Source: Ruegeria sp. HKCCD7303 (GTDB lineage: Bacteria > Pseudomonadota > Alphaproteobacteria > Rhodobacterales > Rhodobacteraceae). From it: a stretch of 64,000 nucleotides of DNA. Below, piece by piece: positions 7,246 to 16,253 of the stretch (position 1 is its first letter; the number at the start of each line of letters is the position of its first letter). Location: contig NZ_WVRE01000002.1 of assembly GCF_013111185.1 (NCBI RefSeq), positions 744,001 through 808,000 of the forward strand, given 5' to 3'. The position numbers and the translations under genes were made by a program. The notes beneath the pieces were generated by a model. It was not told the DNA's origin and ran no database searches. It saw only the letters and a program-made list of their open reading frames with translations.

Positions 7246-8580
7246 TCACGAAACGAGTGTCGCGTGGATGTCCATCGCTGCATCCCGCCCTTCGGCAACC
7301 GCTGTCACGGTCAGGTCTTCACCCCCCGCCGCACAGTCCCCACCAGCCCAGACACCCGACATTGAGGTGCGTCCAGCCCCGCTGACAGCAATCTTATTGC
7401 CGTCCAGCGTCAGCCCTTCAGGCGCGCCATCCAGCGTCTGACCGATGGCTTTGAGCACCTGATCTGCTGGTAGGCGGATTGTCTCGCCGGTTCCAGTGAG
7501 TTGACCGTTCTGGCTGGAGGTATATTCCAGTTCGATCTCAGCAGCAGTTCCGTTTCCATGCACGGCAACCGGCTGCACATTGGTCAGGATTCGAACGCCG
7601 TGCGAGGCGGCAAGGTCCTGTTCATACCGGCTGGCGCCCATAGCGTCGCGATCGCGACGGTAGGCAATGGTGACATGTTCAGCGCCCAACAGCTTAGATT
7701 TCACAGCAGCATCTACCGCTGTCATGCCGCCGCCAATGACGACAACGTTGCGACCAACGGGCAGGTTTACCAGTTCATCTGCCTGCCGCACGTCCGAGAT
7801 GAAATCGACCGCAGCACGAACGCCATCCTTTTCAACACCGCCTGCGCGCAGGGCGTTCACCCCAGCCAGGCCGATGGATAGGAAAACCGCGTTGTAATTC
7901 TCAAGCAGGCCATCCAGCGAGATACTGTCGCCCAGCACCGATCCGGTCTCGATCGCAATCCCGCCGATTTTCAGCAGCCAATCCACCTCGGCCTGCGCAA
8001 AATCATTGGTCGATTTATAAGCGGCAATCCCATATTCGTTCAGCCCGCCCGGCTTGGGCTTGCTTTCATGGATTACGACGTCATGGCCCAACATGGCCAG
8101 ACGGTGGGCGCAAGCCAGCCCTGCAGGCCCTGCCCCAACAACAGCAACAGTCTTGCCCGTAGGTGCCGCCCTTTCGAATGGGTGCGCGCCAGAGGCCATG
8201 ATGTCATCGGTCGCAAAACGTTGCAGTCTACCGATCTCAACCGGCTTGCCTTCTGCAGCCTCGCGCACACAGGCTTCTTCACAGAGCGTTTCGGTTGGAC
8301 AGACCCGAGCGCACATGCCGCCCAGAATGTTCTGTTCCAGAATGGTCCGCCCTGCCGACTGTGGCTGCCCCGCCTGAATTTGGCGAATGAACAACGGAAT
8401 ATCGATATCCGTCGGACAGGCTGTCACGCATGGTGCGTCATAGCAGAAATAGCATCGATCAGCGGCAACGGCGGCCTCATGCGGGGCCAGTGGCGGATGC
8501 AGATCGGTGAAATTCGAGGTCAGCTCATCGCTGGAAAGCCGCCCAGCGACGATGCCGGGTGCCATCTGGCCCTGTGCCAT
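7246..8580 (-). CDS. preT: NAD-dependent dihydropyrimidine dehydrogenase subunit PreT
   Basis: A 444-residue GltD-like flavoprotein that passes electrons from NADH to PreA. The N-terminal cysteine cluster (CYFCYDAPCVTACP, then CARVCPTETLCEEAC) binds 4Fe-4S centres. The FAD site is VVGAGPAGLACAHRLAMLGH and the NAD(P)H site VVIGGGMTAVDAA, followed by the WAGGDCAAGGEDL FAD signature. I chose ATG 8580 (MAQGQM) because AGGGAG sits about eight bases upstream; an earlier frame start at 8628 lacks a ribosome site. It is the first gene of the pre operon and two RutR-like sites lie 57-89 bases upstream. Confidence 0.94.
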   Translation of the reverse strand: MAQGQMAPGIVAGRLSSDELTSNFTDLHPPLAPHEAAVAADRCYFCYDAPCVTACPTDIDIPLFIRQIQAGQPQSAGRTILEQNILGGMCARVCPTETLCEEACVREAAEGKPVEIGRLQRFATDDIMASGAHPFERAAPTGKTVAVVGAGPAGLACAHRLAMLGHDVVIHESKPKPGGLNEYGIAAYKSTNDFAQAEVDWLLKIGGIAIETGSVLGDSISLDGLLENYNAVFLSIGLAGVNALRAGGVEKDGVRAAVDFISDVRQADELVNLPVGRNVVVIGGGMTAVDAAVKSKLLGAEHVTIAYRRDRDAMGASRYEQDLAASHGVRILTNVQPVAVHGNGTAAEIELEYTSSQNGQLTGTGETIRLPADQVLKAIGQTLDGAPEGLTLDGNKIAVSGAGRTSMSGVWAGGDCAAGGEDLTVTAVAEGRDAAMDIHATLVS

Positions 8581-8636
8581 CACTCTACTCCCTGTAGATA
8601 TGTTTGTTATGACCTCAGCTTGCCACAAAAAAATTT

Positions 8637-8669
8637 TTTATCAATTGGTAAAATTTATCAAAAGGTCAA
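8637..8669. promoter_or_regulatory. Tandem degenerate RutR-like sites upstream of preT
   Basis: TTTATCAATTGGTAAA (8637-8652) and TTTATCAAAAGGTCAA (8654-8669) each match the RutR consensus at 11 of 14 fixed positions. Their centres are 17 bases apart, so they would face nearly the same side of the helix only with some twist. The surrounding tract is A/T-rich, which raises the chance of coincidental matches. Regulation of preT by the nearby rutR product would fit the pathway. Confidence 0.45.
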
Positions 8670-8690
8670 AAAAGTGAAAAACCCGGGCAA

Positions 8691-8713
8691 AAAGCCGGTT
8701 TTCCTCCGGCTTT
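8691..8713 (-). terminator. Hairpin upstream of preT
   Basis: AAAGCCGG-ttttcct-CCGGCTTT is a perfect 8-bp stem. Read on the minus strand it ends in five Ts, the form of an intrinsic terminator that would insulate the preT promoter from transcripts coming from the right. No minus-strand gene that would use it is evident. Confidence 0.5.
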
Positions 8714-9046
8714 GTGTAATTTTGAGACTAAGAAACCTCAGTCATTGTGATGAGATGATCGGACTCGGTCCCAACCCGCGCGCCGCGATGGCCGGCGCTT
8801 GCGTACCAGGCGGTAAGTGCAACCGATCCATTTCTCGAATATCTCGTCATTTTCGGTTGATCTGCCGTCAATGACAAAGGCCTTTGTGCCTTGGTCAGCG
8901 CTCAATTCAGCTGTTTCACATGACCACCTTGAAAAAATGAGATTACCCGGCAGTGCATTCAGCTTTCGGCTTTTGACGGTTCGGGTCAGGTGTTGTACTC
9001 CGGGACGAAGGGTGCCGGATCGCGCACACATCAGGAACGGGCGCAG

Positions 9047-10042
9047 ATGCAGGCAAATACACAGAAATTTAACATTGCTGTTGTCGGACAAAATAATCGC
9101 CTGCAATACGAAGCCCTGCTGTTTGCCGCATCATTGCGGCACAGCTCGCCGCGATTTGAAGGCAAACTGTTTATTGCCACGCCCAATTCGGGACCACGTT
9201 GGAACCAGAACCCCAGCATTAAGGACGAAGACGTTCTCAAAGCGCTGACGCAATTGGATGCCGAAGTTCTTCCCTTTGATTCGCATGTCTTTGGCGAAAG
9301 CTACCCATACGGCAACAAGATCGAGGCCCTTTTGGCCTTGCCCGAAAATGAGCCCTTTGTGTTCTTTGACACCGACACGCTGATCACCGGTGACATCACA
9401 ACTGTACCCTTTGACTTCGACCGTCCTGGCGCATCGTTGAAGGTTGAGGGGACATGGCCAAAACCAACGCTCTACGGCCCCGGCCTCGACGGCATCTGGC
9501 GAGCGCTATATCAGCGGTTCGGGCTGGATTTTGAAAGCTCAATATATGTCAGCCAACCCCATGATTACTGGCGGCGGTATCTGTATTTCAACGCAGGCTA
9601 TTTCTTTTACAAATGCCCGAGGGTTTTTGGTGAACGCTATCTGGACTATGCCAAAGCGATCCGAGATGAACACATACCCGAACTGACGGGCCAAAACCTT
9701 GATCCATGGCTGGATCAAGCTGCCCTTCCGCTTGTGATACATTCATTCGGCGGAGGTCGGGATGCGCTGCCCGAAGGCCTGCTTGATGGCTCTGTCAGTT
9801 GTCACTACCGCTTGTTCCCACTGCTCTACGCCCGCGAAAGTGATCATGTGATCGACGTTCTGGAGGCCGTTGTGGCTCCGAACAAGGTCAAGAAGGTCCT
9901 CAAACAGTATGACCCGCTGAAAAAGTTGGTCCTGCAAGGGAAAGGCGCAAGAATCCGGGCTCTGTTTGATCAGGACAATCTTCCGCGGCGCGAACAGGCC
10001 ATTCGCAACACGATCAAAAGCAAAGGGTTGTGGCTGCGCTGA
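9047..10042 (+). CDS. Putative glycosyltransferase (GT-A-like, DxD protein)
   Basis: A 331-residue protein with the layout of a retaining GT-A glycosyltransferase. A Rossmann-like N-terminus (FNIAVVGQNN) is followed by FVFFDTDTLITGD at about residues 105-117, where DTD is a likely metal-binding DxD, and later by GYFFYKCP and LDPWLDQAALPLV segments as in nucleotide-sugar transferases. The start at 9047 is chosen for AGGAA nine bases upstream. It stands alone between the pre operon and metY. The DxD motif and a FFxD-type strand recall the enzymes of the glycan block at 35.6-43 kb. I do not recognise a named family; donor and acceptor are unknown. Confidence 0.65.
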   Translation: MQANTQKFNIAVVGQNNRLQYEALLFAASLRHSSPRFEGKLFIATPNSGPRWNQNPSIKDEDVLKALTQLDAEVLPFDSHVFGESYPYGNKIEALLALPENEPFVFFDTDTLITGDITTVPFDFDRPGASLKVEGTWPKPTLYGPGLDGIWRALYQRFGLDFESSIYVSQPHDYWRRYLYFNAGYFFYKCPRVFGERYLDYAKAIRDEHIPELTGQNLDPWLDQAALPLVIHSFGGGRDALPEGLLDGSVSCHYRLFPLLYARESDHVIDVLEAVVAPNKVKKVLKQYDPLKKLVLQGKGARIRALFDQDNLPRREQAIRNTIKSKGLWLR

Positions 10043-10114
10043 CAGGATCGTTGTGCGCAAGCGCGCATTCACCTAAAGATTCAGCAACACAAGTTCCAAC
10101 AGGAGATTTTCAAG

Positions 10115-11407
10115 ATGTCTGACGGCCCCACCTACGGTTTCGACACGCTGCAGATTCACGCGGGCGCCCGCCCCGACCCGGCGACCGGAGCGCGCCAGAC
10201 ACCGATCTATCAGACCACGGCCTATGTCTTTCGCGACGCCGACCATGCGGCGGCACTGTTCAACCTACAAGAAGTGGGCTTTATCTATTCGCGCCTGACC
10301 AACCCAACCGTCGCGGTTTTGCAGGAACGCGTGGCCACGCTTGAGGGTGGTGTTGGGGCCGTGTGCTGCTCATCTGGTCACGCGGCGCAGATCATGGCGC
10401 TGTTCCCCTTGATGGGACCGGGCTGCAACGTTGTCGCCTCAACCCGTTTGTACGGTGGAACGGTCACGCAATTCAGCCAAACCATTAAACGCTTTGGCTG
10501 GTCAGCCAAGTTTGTCGATACAGATGATCTGGACGCGGTGAAGGACGCAATCGACGAAAACACCCGTGCTGTATTCTGCGAATCCATTGCCAACCCAGGC
10601 GGTTATGTCACCGATATCCGTGCCTTGGCGGACGTAGCTGATGCAGCTGGCATTCCGCTGATCGTCGACAACACCTCGGCCACGCCCTACCTGTGCCGTC
10701 CCATTGAACACGGTGCGACACTGGTTGTGCACTCGACCACCAAGTATCTGACCGGCAACGGAACTGTCACCGGTGGGTGCGTCGTGGATTCGGGCAAGTT
10801 CGATTGGTCGGCAAATGACAAGTTCCCCTCGCTCAGCGAACCGGAGCTGGCTTATCACGGGCTGAAGTTCCACGAAACCTTTGGTCCGTTGGCATTCACC
10901 TTCCATGGTATTGCCATCGGTCTGCGCGATCTGGGCATGACAATGAACCCGCAAGCCGCGCATTATACGCTGATGGGGATCGAAACCCTATCGCTGCGCA
11001 TGGAACGCCACGTTGAGAACGCCCAGAAGATCGCGGCCTGGCTGGAAGCGGATGACCGCGTGGAATATGTCACCTATGCGGGTCTGCCCTCGTCTCCATA
11101 TCACGACCGGGTCAAATCGCAGTACAATCGCGGTGCCGGTGCGCTGTTCACCTTTGCCGTCAAAGGTGGCTATGACGCCTGCATCAAACTGGTCAACGCG
11201 CTCGAGATTTTCAGCCACGTGGCCAACCTGGGCGATGCACGCTCGTTGATTATCCACTCGGCCTCGACCACCCACCGTCAGCTGACCCCGGAACAGCAAG
11301 AAGCCGCTGGCGCAGGTCCGGGTGTTGTGCGCGTGTCCATCGGAATCGAAGATGCTAACGACCTGATCGCCGATCTTGATCAAGCTCTGGCTAAGGCAAG
11401 CGCCTGA
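10115..11407 (+). CDS. metY: O-acetylhomoserine aminocarboxypropyltransferase (sulfhydrylase)
   Basis: A 430-residue Cys/Met-metabolism PLP enzyme that makes homocysteine from O-acetylhomoserine and sulfide. The PLP lysine is in VVHSTTKYLTGNGTVTGG, preceded by LIVDNTSATPYLC. The N-terminus (TLQIHAGARPDPATGARQTP) and the length are typical of the MetY subgroup rather than shorter cystathionine enzymes. A clean ribosome site (CAGGAG) precedes the ATG. A GNAT gene starts two bases after its stop and may be co-transcribed. Sequence alone does not fully separate O-acetyl from O-succinyl preference. Confidence 0.92.
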   Translation: MSDGPTYGFDTLQIHAGARPDPATGARQTPIYQTTAYVFRDADHAAALFNLQEVGFIYSRLTNPTVAVLQERVATLEGGVGAVCCSSGHAAQIMALFPLMGPGCNVVASTRLYGGTVTQFSQTIKRFGWSAKFVDTDDLDAVKDAIDENTRAVFCESIANPGGYVTDIRALADVADAAGIPLIVDNTSATPYLCRPIEHGATLVVHSTTKYLTGNGTVTGGCVVDSGKFDWSANDKFPSLSEPELAYHGLKFHETFGPLAFTFHGIAIGLRDLGMTMNPQAAHYTLMGIETLSLRMERHVENAQKIAAWLEADDRVEYVTYAGLPSSPYHDRVKSQYNRGAGALFTFAVKGGYDACIKLVNALEIFSHVANLGDARSLIIHSASTTHRQLTPEQQEAAGAGPGVVRVSIGIEDANDLIADLDQALAKASA

Positions 11408-11409
11408 CG

Positions 11410-12126
11410 ATGGCCGGGCATGACACTAACGACCTTGGCCAGCCCATCGGCCTGCCGGTTTCGGGCGAGTTTCCGCGCCCGACCCCGCCGTACACTCCGA
11501 TGGAAGGACGGTACTGTTCTGTCGTGCCTTTGGACGTGAACAGGCATGCGCCCGGACTTTTCCGGGCGTTTGCCAATGACAGGGATGGTCGAAATTGGAC
11601 GTACCTGCCCTATGGCCCGTTTGACAGTGAGGCAAAGTTCGAAGACTGGGCGCGCACCAACTGCATGGATGCGGACCCGATGTTTCACACCGTTCTGGAC
11701 GGCGAAGGCGTACCGGTCGGCATGGCCTCATACCTGCGGATCGAGCCCGCTGCAGGCGCAATTGAGTTGGGGCATATCCACTTCTCACCTCTGCTTCAGC
11801 GCAAACCACAATCCACCGAAGTCATGTATCTGATGATGAAGCGGGTGTTCGATGAATTGGGCTATCGCCGCTATGAATGGAAATGCGACGCACTCAATGC
11901 GCCATCGTGCCGTGCGGCAGAGCGGCTGGGCTTTAGCTTTGAAGGGATTTTCAGGCAAGCGACCCATTACAAAGGACGCAACCGTGATACTGCGTGGTAT
12001 TCGACTATTGATAGCGAATGGCCGCGCATTCGGGATGCGTTCGAAGCCTGGCTTTCACCGGACAATTTCGATGCAGCGGGCCAACAACGCAAACCGCTGA
12101 TGGCCCGTGCGAAGGCACTATCTTAG
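11410..12126 (+). CDS. GNAT family acetyltransferase, RimJ/RimL-like
   Basis: A 238-residue GNAT of the RimL subgroup. The pattern includes GMASYLRIEPAAGAIELGHI (strands beta3-beta4), YEWKCDALNAPSCRAAERLGF (the neutralised N-x-x-S-x-x-x-A-x-x-x-G-F helix) and FEGIFRQATHYKGRNRDT at the C-terminus, as in the family that acetylates protein N-termini or small amines. It begins two bases after metY, so the two may form an operon. Its stop (TAG, 12124-12126) overlaps the convergent stop of the SIMPL gene. Confidence 0.88.
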   Translation: MAGHDTNDLGQPIGLPVSGEFPRPTPPYTPMEGRYCSVVPLDVNRHAPGLFRAFANDRDGRNWTYLPYGPFDSEAKFEDWARTNCMDADPMFHTVLDGEGVPVGMASYLRIEPAAGAIELGHIHFSPLLQRKPQSTEVMYLMMKRVFDELGYRRYEWKCDALNAPSCRAAERLGFSFEGIFRQATHYKGRNRDTAWYSTIDSEWPRIRDAFEAWLSPDNFDAAGQQRKPLMARAKALS

Positions 12127-12818
12127 TCCGAAATCTCGAATTCCATCGAGACACTGACCGAGACTGAAACCTCTCCGCCTGCAACAGGGACCCCGCCCGC
12201 ATCAGCCATGCTCATGGCGCGCATCTCGGCCATCGGGCGGACACCAGCCACACGTTCCGAGATTGTCTGGACCGCGCCAAGCGTGACACCGGCCGCCTGC
12301 GCCAACTGCTCGGCCTTGGCGGTGGCTTCTCCTACGGCTTGCGCACGGGCCTGCGCCTCAAGCGGTTTGGGATCCTGCACACCAAAGCTCAGCCCGCCGA
12401 AATCATTGGCACCGTCCTGAATGACCACATCCATGATCGTCCCCAACTGTGTCAGATCGCGAACCCGCACAAAAACCCGGTTCGACGCGGTGAACCCTGT
12501 AATTTCGGGCTTTTCGCCATTCTGCCCATGCCGTCCCGACCAAACTGGTGACAGCGACAAATCTCGGGTTTGAACGTCCCGGTCTTCGATGCCCATATCG
12601 GCCAGCCGCGCAAGGACTTTGGCAACCGCGTCCGAGGTCGCCTGCATGGCCGCCCCGGCCTCGGCATTTTCGTTTGTTACACCCAAGGTAATCGTCGCCA
12701 TATCCGGCGCGATTTGCACCGTCCCGCTGGCGTCCACGGTGATGCGACGTTCTTCCGCATGGGCTGCGCCTGCGGCTGTTGCTGCCATCATCGCGGCCAG
12801 AAAAGCGAATGTCTTCAA
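12123..12818 (-). CDS. SIMPL/DUF541 domain periplasmic protein
   Basis: With a TTG start at 12818 the product has 231 residues beginning LKTFAFLAAMMAATAAGAAHA, a clear signal peptide with an AHA-type cleavage site before EERR. GGAG lies eight bases upstream. A GTG at 12827 would add three residues, while longer starts would bury the signal sequence. The body shows the SIMPL features ITVDASGTVQIAPDMATITLGV and AQARAQAVGEATAKAEQLA. Members are exported proteins linked to oxidative stress in some bacteria; the function here is unknown. Confidence 0.85.
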   Translation of the reverse strand: MKTFAFLAAMMAATAAGAAHAEERRITVDASGTVQIAPDMATITLGVTNENAEAGAAMQATSDAVAKVLARLADMGIEDRDVQTRDLSLSPVWSGRHGQNGEKPEITGFTASNRVFVRVRDLTQLGTIMDVVIQDGANDFGGLSFGVQDPKPLEAQARAQAVGEATAKAEQLAQAAGVTLGAVQTISERVAGVRPMAEMRAMSMADAGGVPVAGGEVSVSVSVSMEFEISD

Positions 12819-12982
12819 GGTTATCACTCCAATTTGTTCTACTTTAAGATGGGTTAGCGGACCGTCGCCATACAAGAGCAGACCCAGCCTTTTTCTTTCC
12901 CTCGGCGGGTTCCTGCTTTAATGTCGGTCTGCGAATGCAAAGTCGTTTGCATTGACGATGATAATTATGGTTCCTCCGGATT

Positions 12983-14998
12983 ATGAAACCCGCCTTTGCG
13001 CTTTCTTTTTCTACAACCGGAATAACTCTGCATCACCAATCGGATGACGATTGGTATGTTGTCGGCTCGATTCCGCTGGATGCTGAGGACCTGCCCGAAC
13101 AAATGCAGGCGTTGCGGGAAAAGGCCTTTGCGCTGGAAAACGATCTGAGTTGCAAAGTCGTATTGCCAGCAGATCAGGTGCGCTTTCTGGACGTCGAAAC
13201 CGGAGAGTTACCGCCCGACGAGCGAGAGGCACGTATTGAGGCTGCATTGGCCGATTCGACCCCGTATGCCCTGTCTGATCTCAGCTACGACAGCCAAACA
13301 ATCGGCAGCACAAGCCATATCGCTGTTGTCGCCAATGAGACTTTGGCCGAAGCGCGAAGCTTTACCGCAGGCCATGGATTTGTGCCGACACTGTTCAGCG
13401 CCGAAGAAAGCGCTGGGTCTTTCCCGCGTGAGCCAGTGTTTACAGAGCAACCTGATCAGCCGCATGCAACACTGACCTCAGAGCCCGATGAAGCGGATTC
13501 GCACGATGAGGCAGACACCCCCGGCCTGCCCGCTCATCCTATTGCGGGCACAGTTGCGCCGGAAACATTTCGAGCGCCTGACACGTCCCCCGCAGCACAT
13601 GCCACCTCAAGCCCTGCCTCCAAGCGGTATGCCATTCCAGCTTTTGCTGCCGTAGTTCTTCTGAGCGGAGCTTTTGGCGCATGGTTGGCTTCTGGACCCA
13701 CGGATCAACCAGAGCAGGCTGAACTGAGTCCTACTGCACCGGAAGTCTCATCGTCCGAGGCCCCTCCTGAGCCGGAGCCAGAGATCGCGGTCGTCCAGCC
13801 AGAACAAACCTTCCTTCCTGAATCGTCAGAGGAAACGTCCGAGCAGGCTGAGCTGAATTCAGATGCACCGGACCCCGAGGTCGCCCCTGAGCCAGACCCT
13901 GAGGTGGCAGCTGTCGACGCCCAGCAAAACACGCCCCCCGAACCACCAGCGGAGGAGGCTGAGGCACAGCCAGAGTTGTCACCTACGGACGCGGCGATCC
14001 TTGAGGCGCTCAAGGTTGCTCCGACACCGGTCGAACCCATTGCTCAAGACCCCGACGCCCCAAAGGAAATCCTTGCCGAGACTGGCATTGACGTATCACC
14101 CCCCGCACCTCTGCAAGAACCGGAAATCGCTGAGCATGAAGACCTGTACCTGACATCCATCGACAAGTCTGATCTGTCCACAGATGCTGTCGCGTTACCA
14201 CCCGCATCAAGTTTCGACACGGACGAACCATTTCAGAGCGACGATTTACCCAGTGTTGCAGGCTCACGTTTCGATCTGGATGACCGGGGACTTGTTGTTC
14301 CCACACCCGAAGGCGCGTTGAATCCCGAAGGGATCACTGTGTACCTGGGCCGCCCTTCCAAAGCGCCGCCTCAGGCACCGCTGCGGTTCGAAGAAGAACC
14401 TGTTGTTGAAGAAGTTGATCAACGGCTGGCTGGTTTGCGCCCCAAACCGCGCCCCGGCGACATTGAAGAGACCTTCGAACGTCAGCAACTGGGCGGCCAA
14501 TCGCTGGCGGAACTTGCCGGAAAACGACCCAAAGCGCGCCCTGCAGGCCTGGAAGCCCCAGAAGAGGTCGAAGTTCCTGTTTCCGAGCTGGCCATTATGC
14601 GCGTTCCCCGACCTAAGCCGCGACCGGCTGGACTGGTTGCTGCCAGACCGACCGTCGCGAAGCCGTCCACTCTGGCATCAACAGCGGCACTTGTTGAAAA
14701 CTCTGACGACGCAGAATCTTTTCAACCCAAGACCGTGGCACCCAAGATACCTTCGACCGCATCAGTCGCCCGGCAGGCTACTATCGACAACGCCATCAAT
14801 CTGCGCAGGCTGAACCTGATTGGCGTTTATGGCACGCCTGCCAACCGCCGTGCCTTGGTCCGCCTGCCCAGTGGCCGGTACAAGAAACTGAAGGTTGGAG
14901 ACCGCATCGACGGTGGCAAGGTCATCGCCATAAGCGATAGCGAACTGCGGTATCAGAAAAAAGGCCGTAACGTGACGCTTTCGATGCCCCGCAGTTGA
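12983..14998 (+). CDS. Large bitopic membrane protein with repeated RPKPRP motifs and a GspC/PilP-like C-terminus
   Basis: A 671-residue protein. Residues 1 to about 140 look like a cytoplasmic PilM/GspL-type domain (short strands, KVVLPADQVRFLDVETG). A single membrane span follows at about 216-234 (AIPAFAAVVLLSGAFGAWLA). A long acidic Pro/Glu/Ala linker (about 240-440) and three basic repeats (RPKPRPGDIEE, KRPKARPAGLE, RPKPRPAGLVA) come next. The last 65 residues form a small beta domain (NLIGVYGTPANRRALVRLPS...YKKLKVGDRIDGGKV) like the C-terminal domain of GspC/PilP. I infer a cell-envelope scaffold. No neighbouring secretion or pilus genes support a named system. Confidence 0.75.
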   Translation: MKPAFALSFSTTGITLHHQSDDDWYVVGSIPLDAEDLPEQMQALREKAFALENDLSCKVVLPADQVRFLDVETGELPPDEREARIEAALADSTPYALSDLSYDSQTIGSTSHIAVVANETLAEARSFTAGHGFVPTLFSAEESAGSFPREPVFTEQPDQPHATLTSEPDEADSHDEADTPGLPAHPIAGTVAPETFRAPDTSPAAHATSSPASKRYAIPAFAAVVLLSGAFGAWLASGPTDQPEQAELSPTAPEVSSSEAPPEPEPEIAVVQPEQTFLPESSEETSEQAELNSDAPDPEVAPEPDPEVAAVDAQQNTPPEPPAEEAEAQPELSPTDAAILEALKVAPTPVEPIAQDPDAPKEILAETGIDVSPPAPLQEPEIAEHEDLYLTSIDKSDLSTDAVALPPASSFDTDEPFQSDDLPSVAGSRFDLDDRGLVVPTPEGALNPEGITVYLGRPSKAPPQAPLRFEEEPVVEEVDQRLAGLRPKPRPGDIEETFERQQLGGQSLAELAGKRPKARPAGLEAPEEVEVPVSELAIMRVPRPKPRPAGLVAARPTVAKPSTLASTAALVENSDDAESFQPKTVAPKIPSTASVARQATIDNAINLRRLNLIGVYGTPANRRALVRLPSGRYKKLKVGDRIDGGKVIAISDSELRYQKKGRNVTLSMPRS

Positions 14999-15004
14999 GC
15001 GTCA

Positions 15005-15030
15005 AAACGCCGGAGATTACCCCGGCGTTT
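15005..15030 (+). terminator. Terminator between the 671-residue gene and hppD
   Basis: AAACGCCGG-agattacc-CCGGCGTTT is a 9-bp perfect stem just after the stop at 14998 and before the convergent hppD stop at 15041. Each side ends in a short T/A run, so it may work in both directions. Confidence 0.7.
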
Positions 15031-15040
15031 CGCGTAAGTT

Positions 15041-16138
15041 TCAGGCTGCAGAGATCTCGCCACTTTCGATCTGCTCGCGTTCGATGGATTCGAACAGAGC
15101 CTGGAAATTGCCTTCACCAAAACCGTCATCCCCTTTGCGCTGGATGAACTCAAAGAAGATCGGGCCGATCACGGTCTTTGAGAAGATCTGAAGCAGAATG
15201 CGGGTCTCACCGCCGTCCACAACCCCTTCACCGTCGATCAGGATGCCGTGCTTCATCATGCGATCAAGCGGTTCGTCATGATCCGTCACACGATCTTTCG
15301 ACATCTCGTAATAGCCCCGGTTGGGTCCGGGCATGAATTTCAAACCATTCTCGGCAATCGCGTCGGTTGAGGCATAGATGTCCTCGCTGCCCACAGCGAT
15401 GTGTTGAATCCCTTCGCCCTTGTACTTCTTGAGGTACGACACGATCTGCCCGGTCTCACCCCGGTCTTCGTTGATCGGAATTCGGATGCGACCGCAGGGT
15501 GATGTCAATGCGCGGCTGAACAGCCCCGTGAACTTGCCCTGAATGTCGAAGAAACGAATTTCACGGAAGTTGAACAAGTCACCATAGAACTTGAACCACT
15601 TGTCCATGTTACCCTTGTAGACATTGTGGGTCAGGTGATCGAGATAATAGAACCCTTCGCCACGCGGCTTGGATTCCTTGATCCACTCGAATTCCTGATT
15701 GTAGGGCGAAGTGTCGTAATACTGGTCGATGAAATAGATCAGCGATCCACCAATGCCCTTGATAGCAGGAACATCCATCGTTTTGTCATCTGCGTCATAG
15801 GGCTCGGCCCCTTTTGAAACAGCGTGTTCATATGCTTTTTGCGCGTCGACCACGCGCCACCCCATCGCCGGGGCGCAAGGGCCGTGTTCGGCCACGAACT
15901 TGTCCGCAAAACTCTCTGGATCAGCATTCAGGATATAGGTGACATCCCCCTGCTGCCAGAGTTCGACCAGCGGCTTGTCCTTGTGCCGGGCCACCAGATC
16001 GAACCCCATCTTGGCGAACAGATCGCGCAGTTCTTGCGGTTCGGGATGGGCAAATTCAACGAATTCAAACCCGTCGGTTCCGGCGGGGTTTTCTTCACTG
16101 ATCACTGATTTCGGGGCGTTGTGCGGGAAAGGACCCAT
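15041..16138 (-). CDS. hppD: 4-hydroxyphenylpyruvate dioxygenase
   Basis: A 365-residue two-domain vicinal-oxygen-chelate enzyme that converts 4-hydroxyphenylpyruvate to homogentisate in tyrosine degradation. The iron-binding triad is visible as the histidine in YLDHLTHNV, the histidine in GEGIQHIAVGS and the glutamate in FFEFIQRKG. The C-terminal gate region GFGEGNFQALFESIE matches the family. AGGAGACGCGCC precedes the ATG. An Lrp/AsnC regulator is divergently transcribed from the 115-base gap and is a likely controller. Confidence 0.95.
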   Translation of the reverse strand: MGPFPHNAPKSVISEENPAGTDGFEFVEFAHPEPQELRDLFAKMGFDLVARHKDKPLVELWQQGDVTYILNADPESFADKFVAEHGPCAPAMGWRVVDAQKAYEHAVSKGAEPYDADDKTMDVPAIKGIGGSLIYFIDQYYDTSPYNQEFEWIKESKPRGEGFYYLDHLTHNVYKGNMDKWFKFYGDLFNFREIRFFDIQGKFTGLFSRALTSPCGRIRIPINEDRGETGQIVSYLKKYKGEGIQHIAVGSEDIYASTDAIAENGLKFMPGPNRGYYEMSKDRVTDHDEPLDRMMKHGILIDGEGVVDGGETRILLQIFSKTVIGPIFFEFIQRKGDDGFGEGNFQALFESIEREQIESGEISAA

Positions 16139-16253
16139 GGCGCGTCTCCTTTGAAGACAGGAAGTTTTTTTGCTGATTCAAAAATATGACTTTCCAGACG
16201 CTGTTTCTGCGCATTGTTTTCGTGTAAACTCAAAGTAGACGCGTAAAACGCGC

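Larger units (their letters stand above)
8581..9046. other. Intergenic region with degenerate RutR-like sites and a hairpin
   Basis: This 466-base gap holds the preT promoter region, which is strikingly A/T-rich (8625-8680), two partial RutR-like palindromes (8637-8669) and a hairpin (8691-8713). The remainder up to the ribosome site of the next gene (AGGAA at 9033-9037) contains no reading frame that I can defend. Confidence 0.6.

Noticed and set aside
8738-9106. Open frame of 122 codons on the minus strand upstream of preT
   Set aside because: No ribosome site, no recognisable motif and odd composition. It overlaps the start of the real plus-strand glycosyltransferase gene.
13705-14040. 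Ser/Gly-rich open frame on the minus strand at 13.7-14.0 kb
   Set aside because: It is the shadow of the Glu/Pro/Ala-rich linker of the real plus-strand gene.
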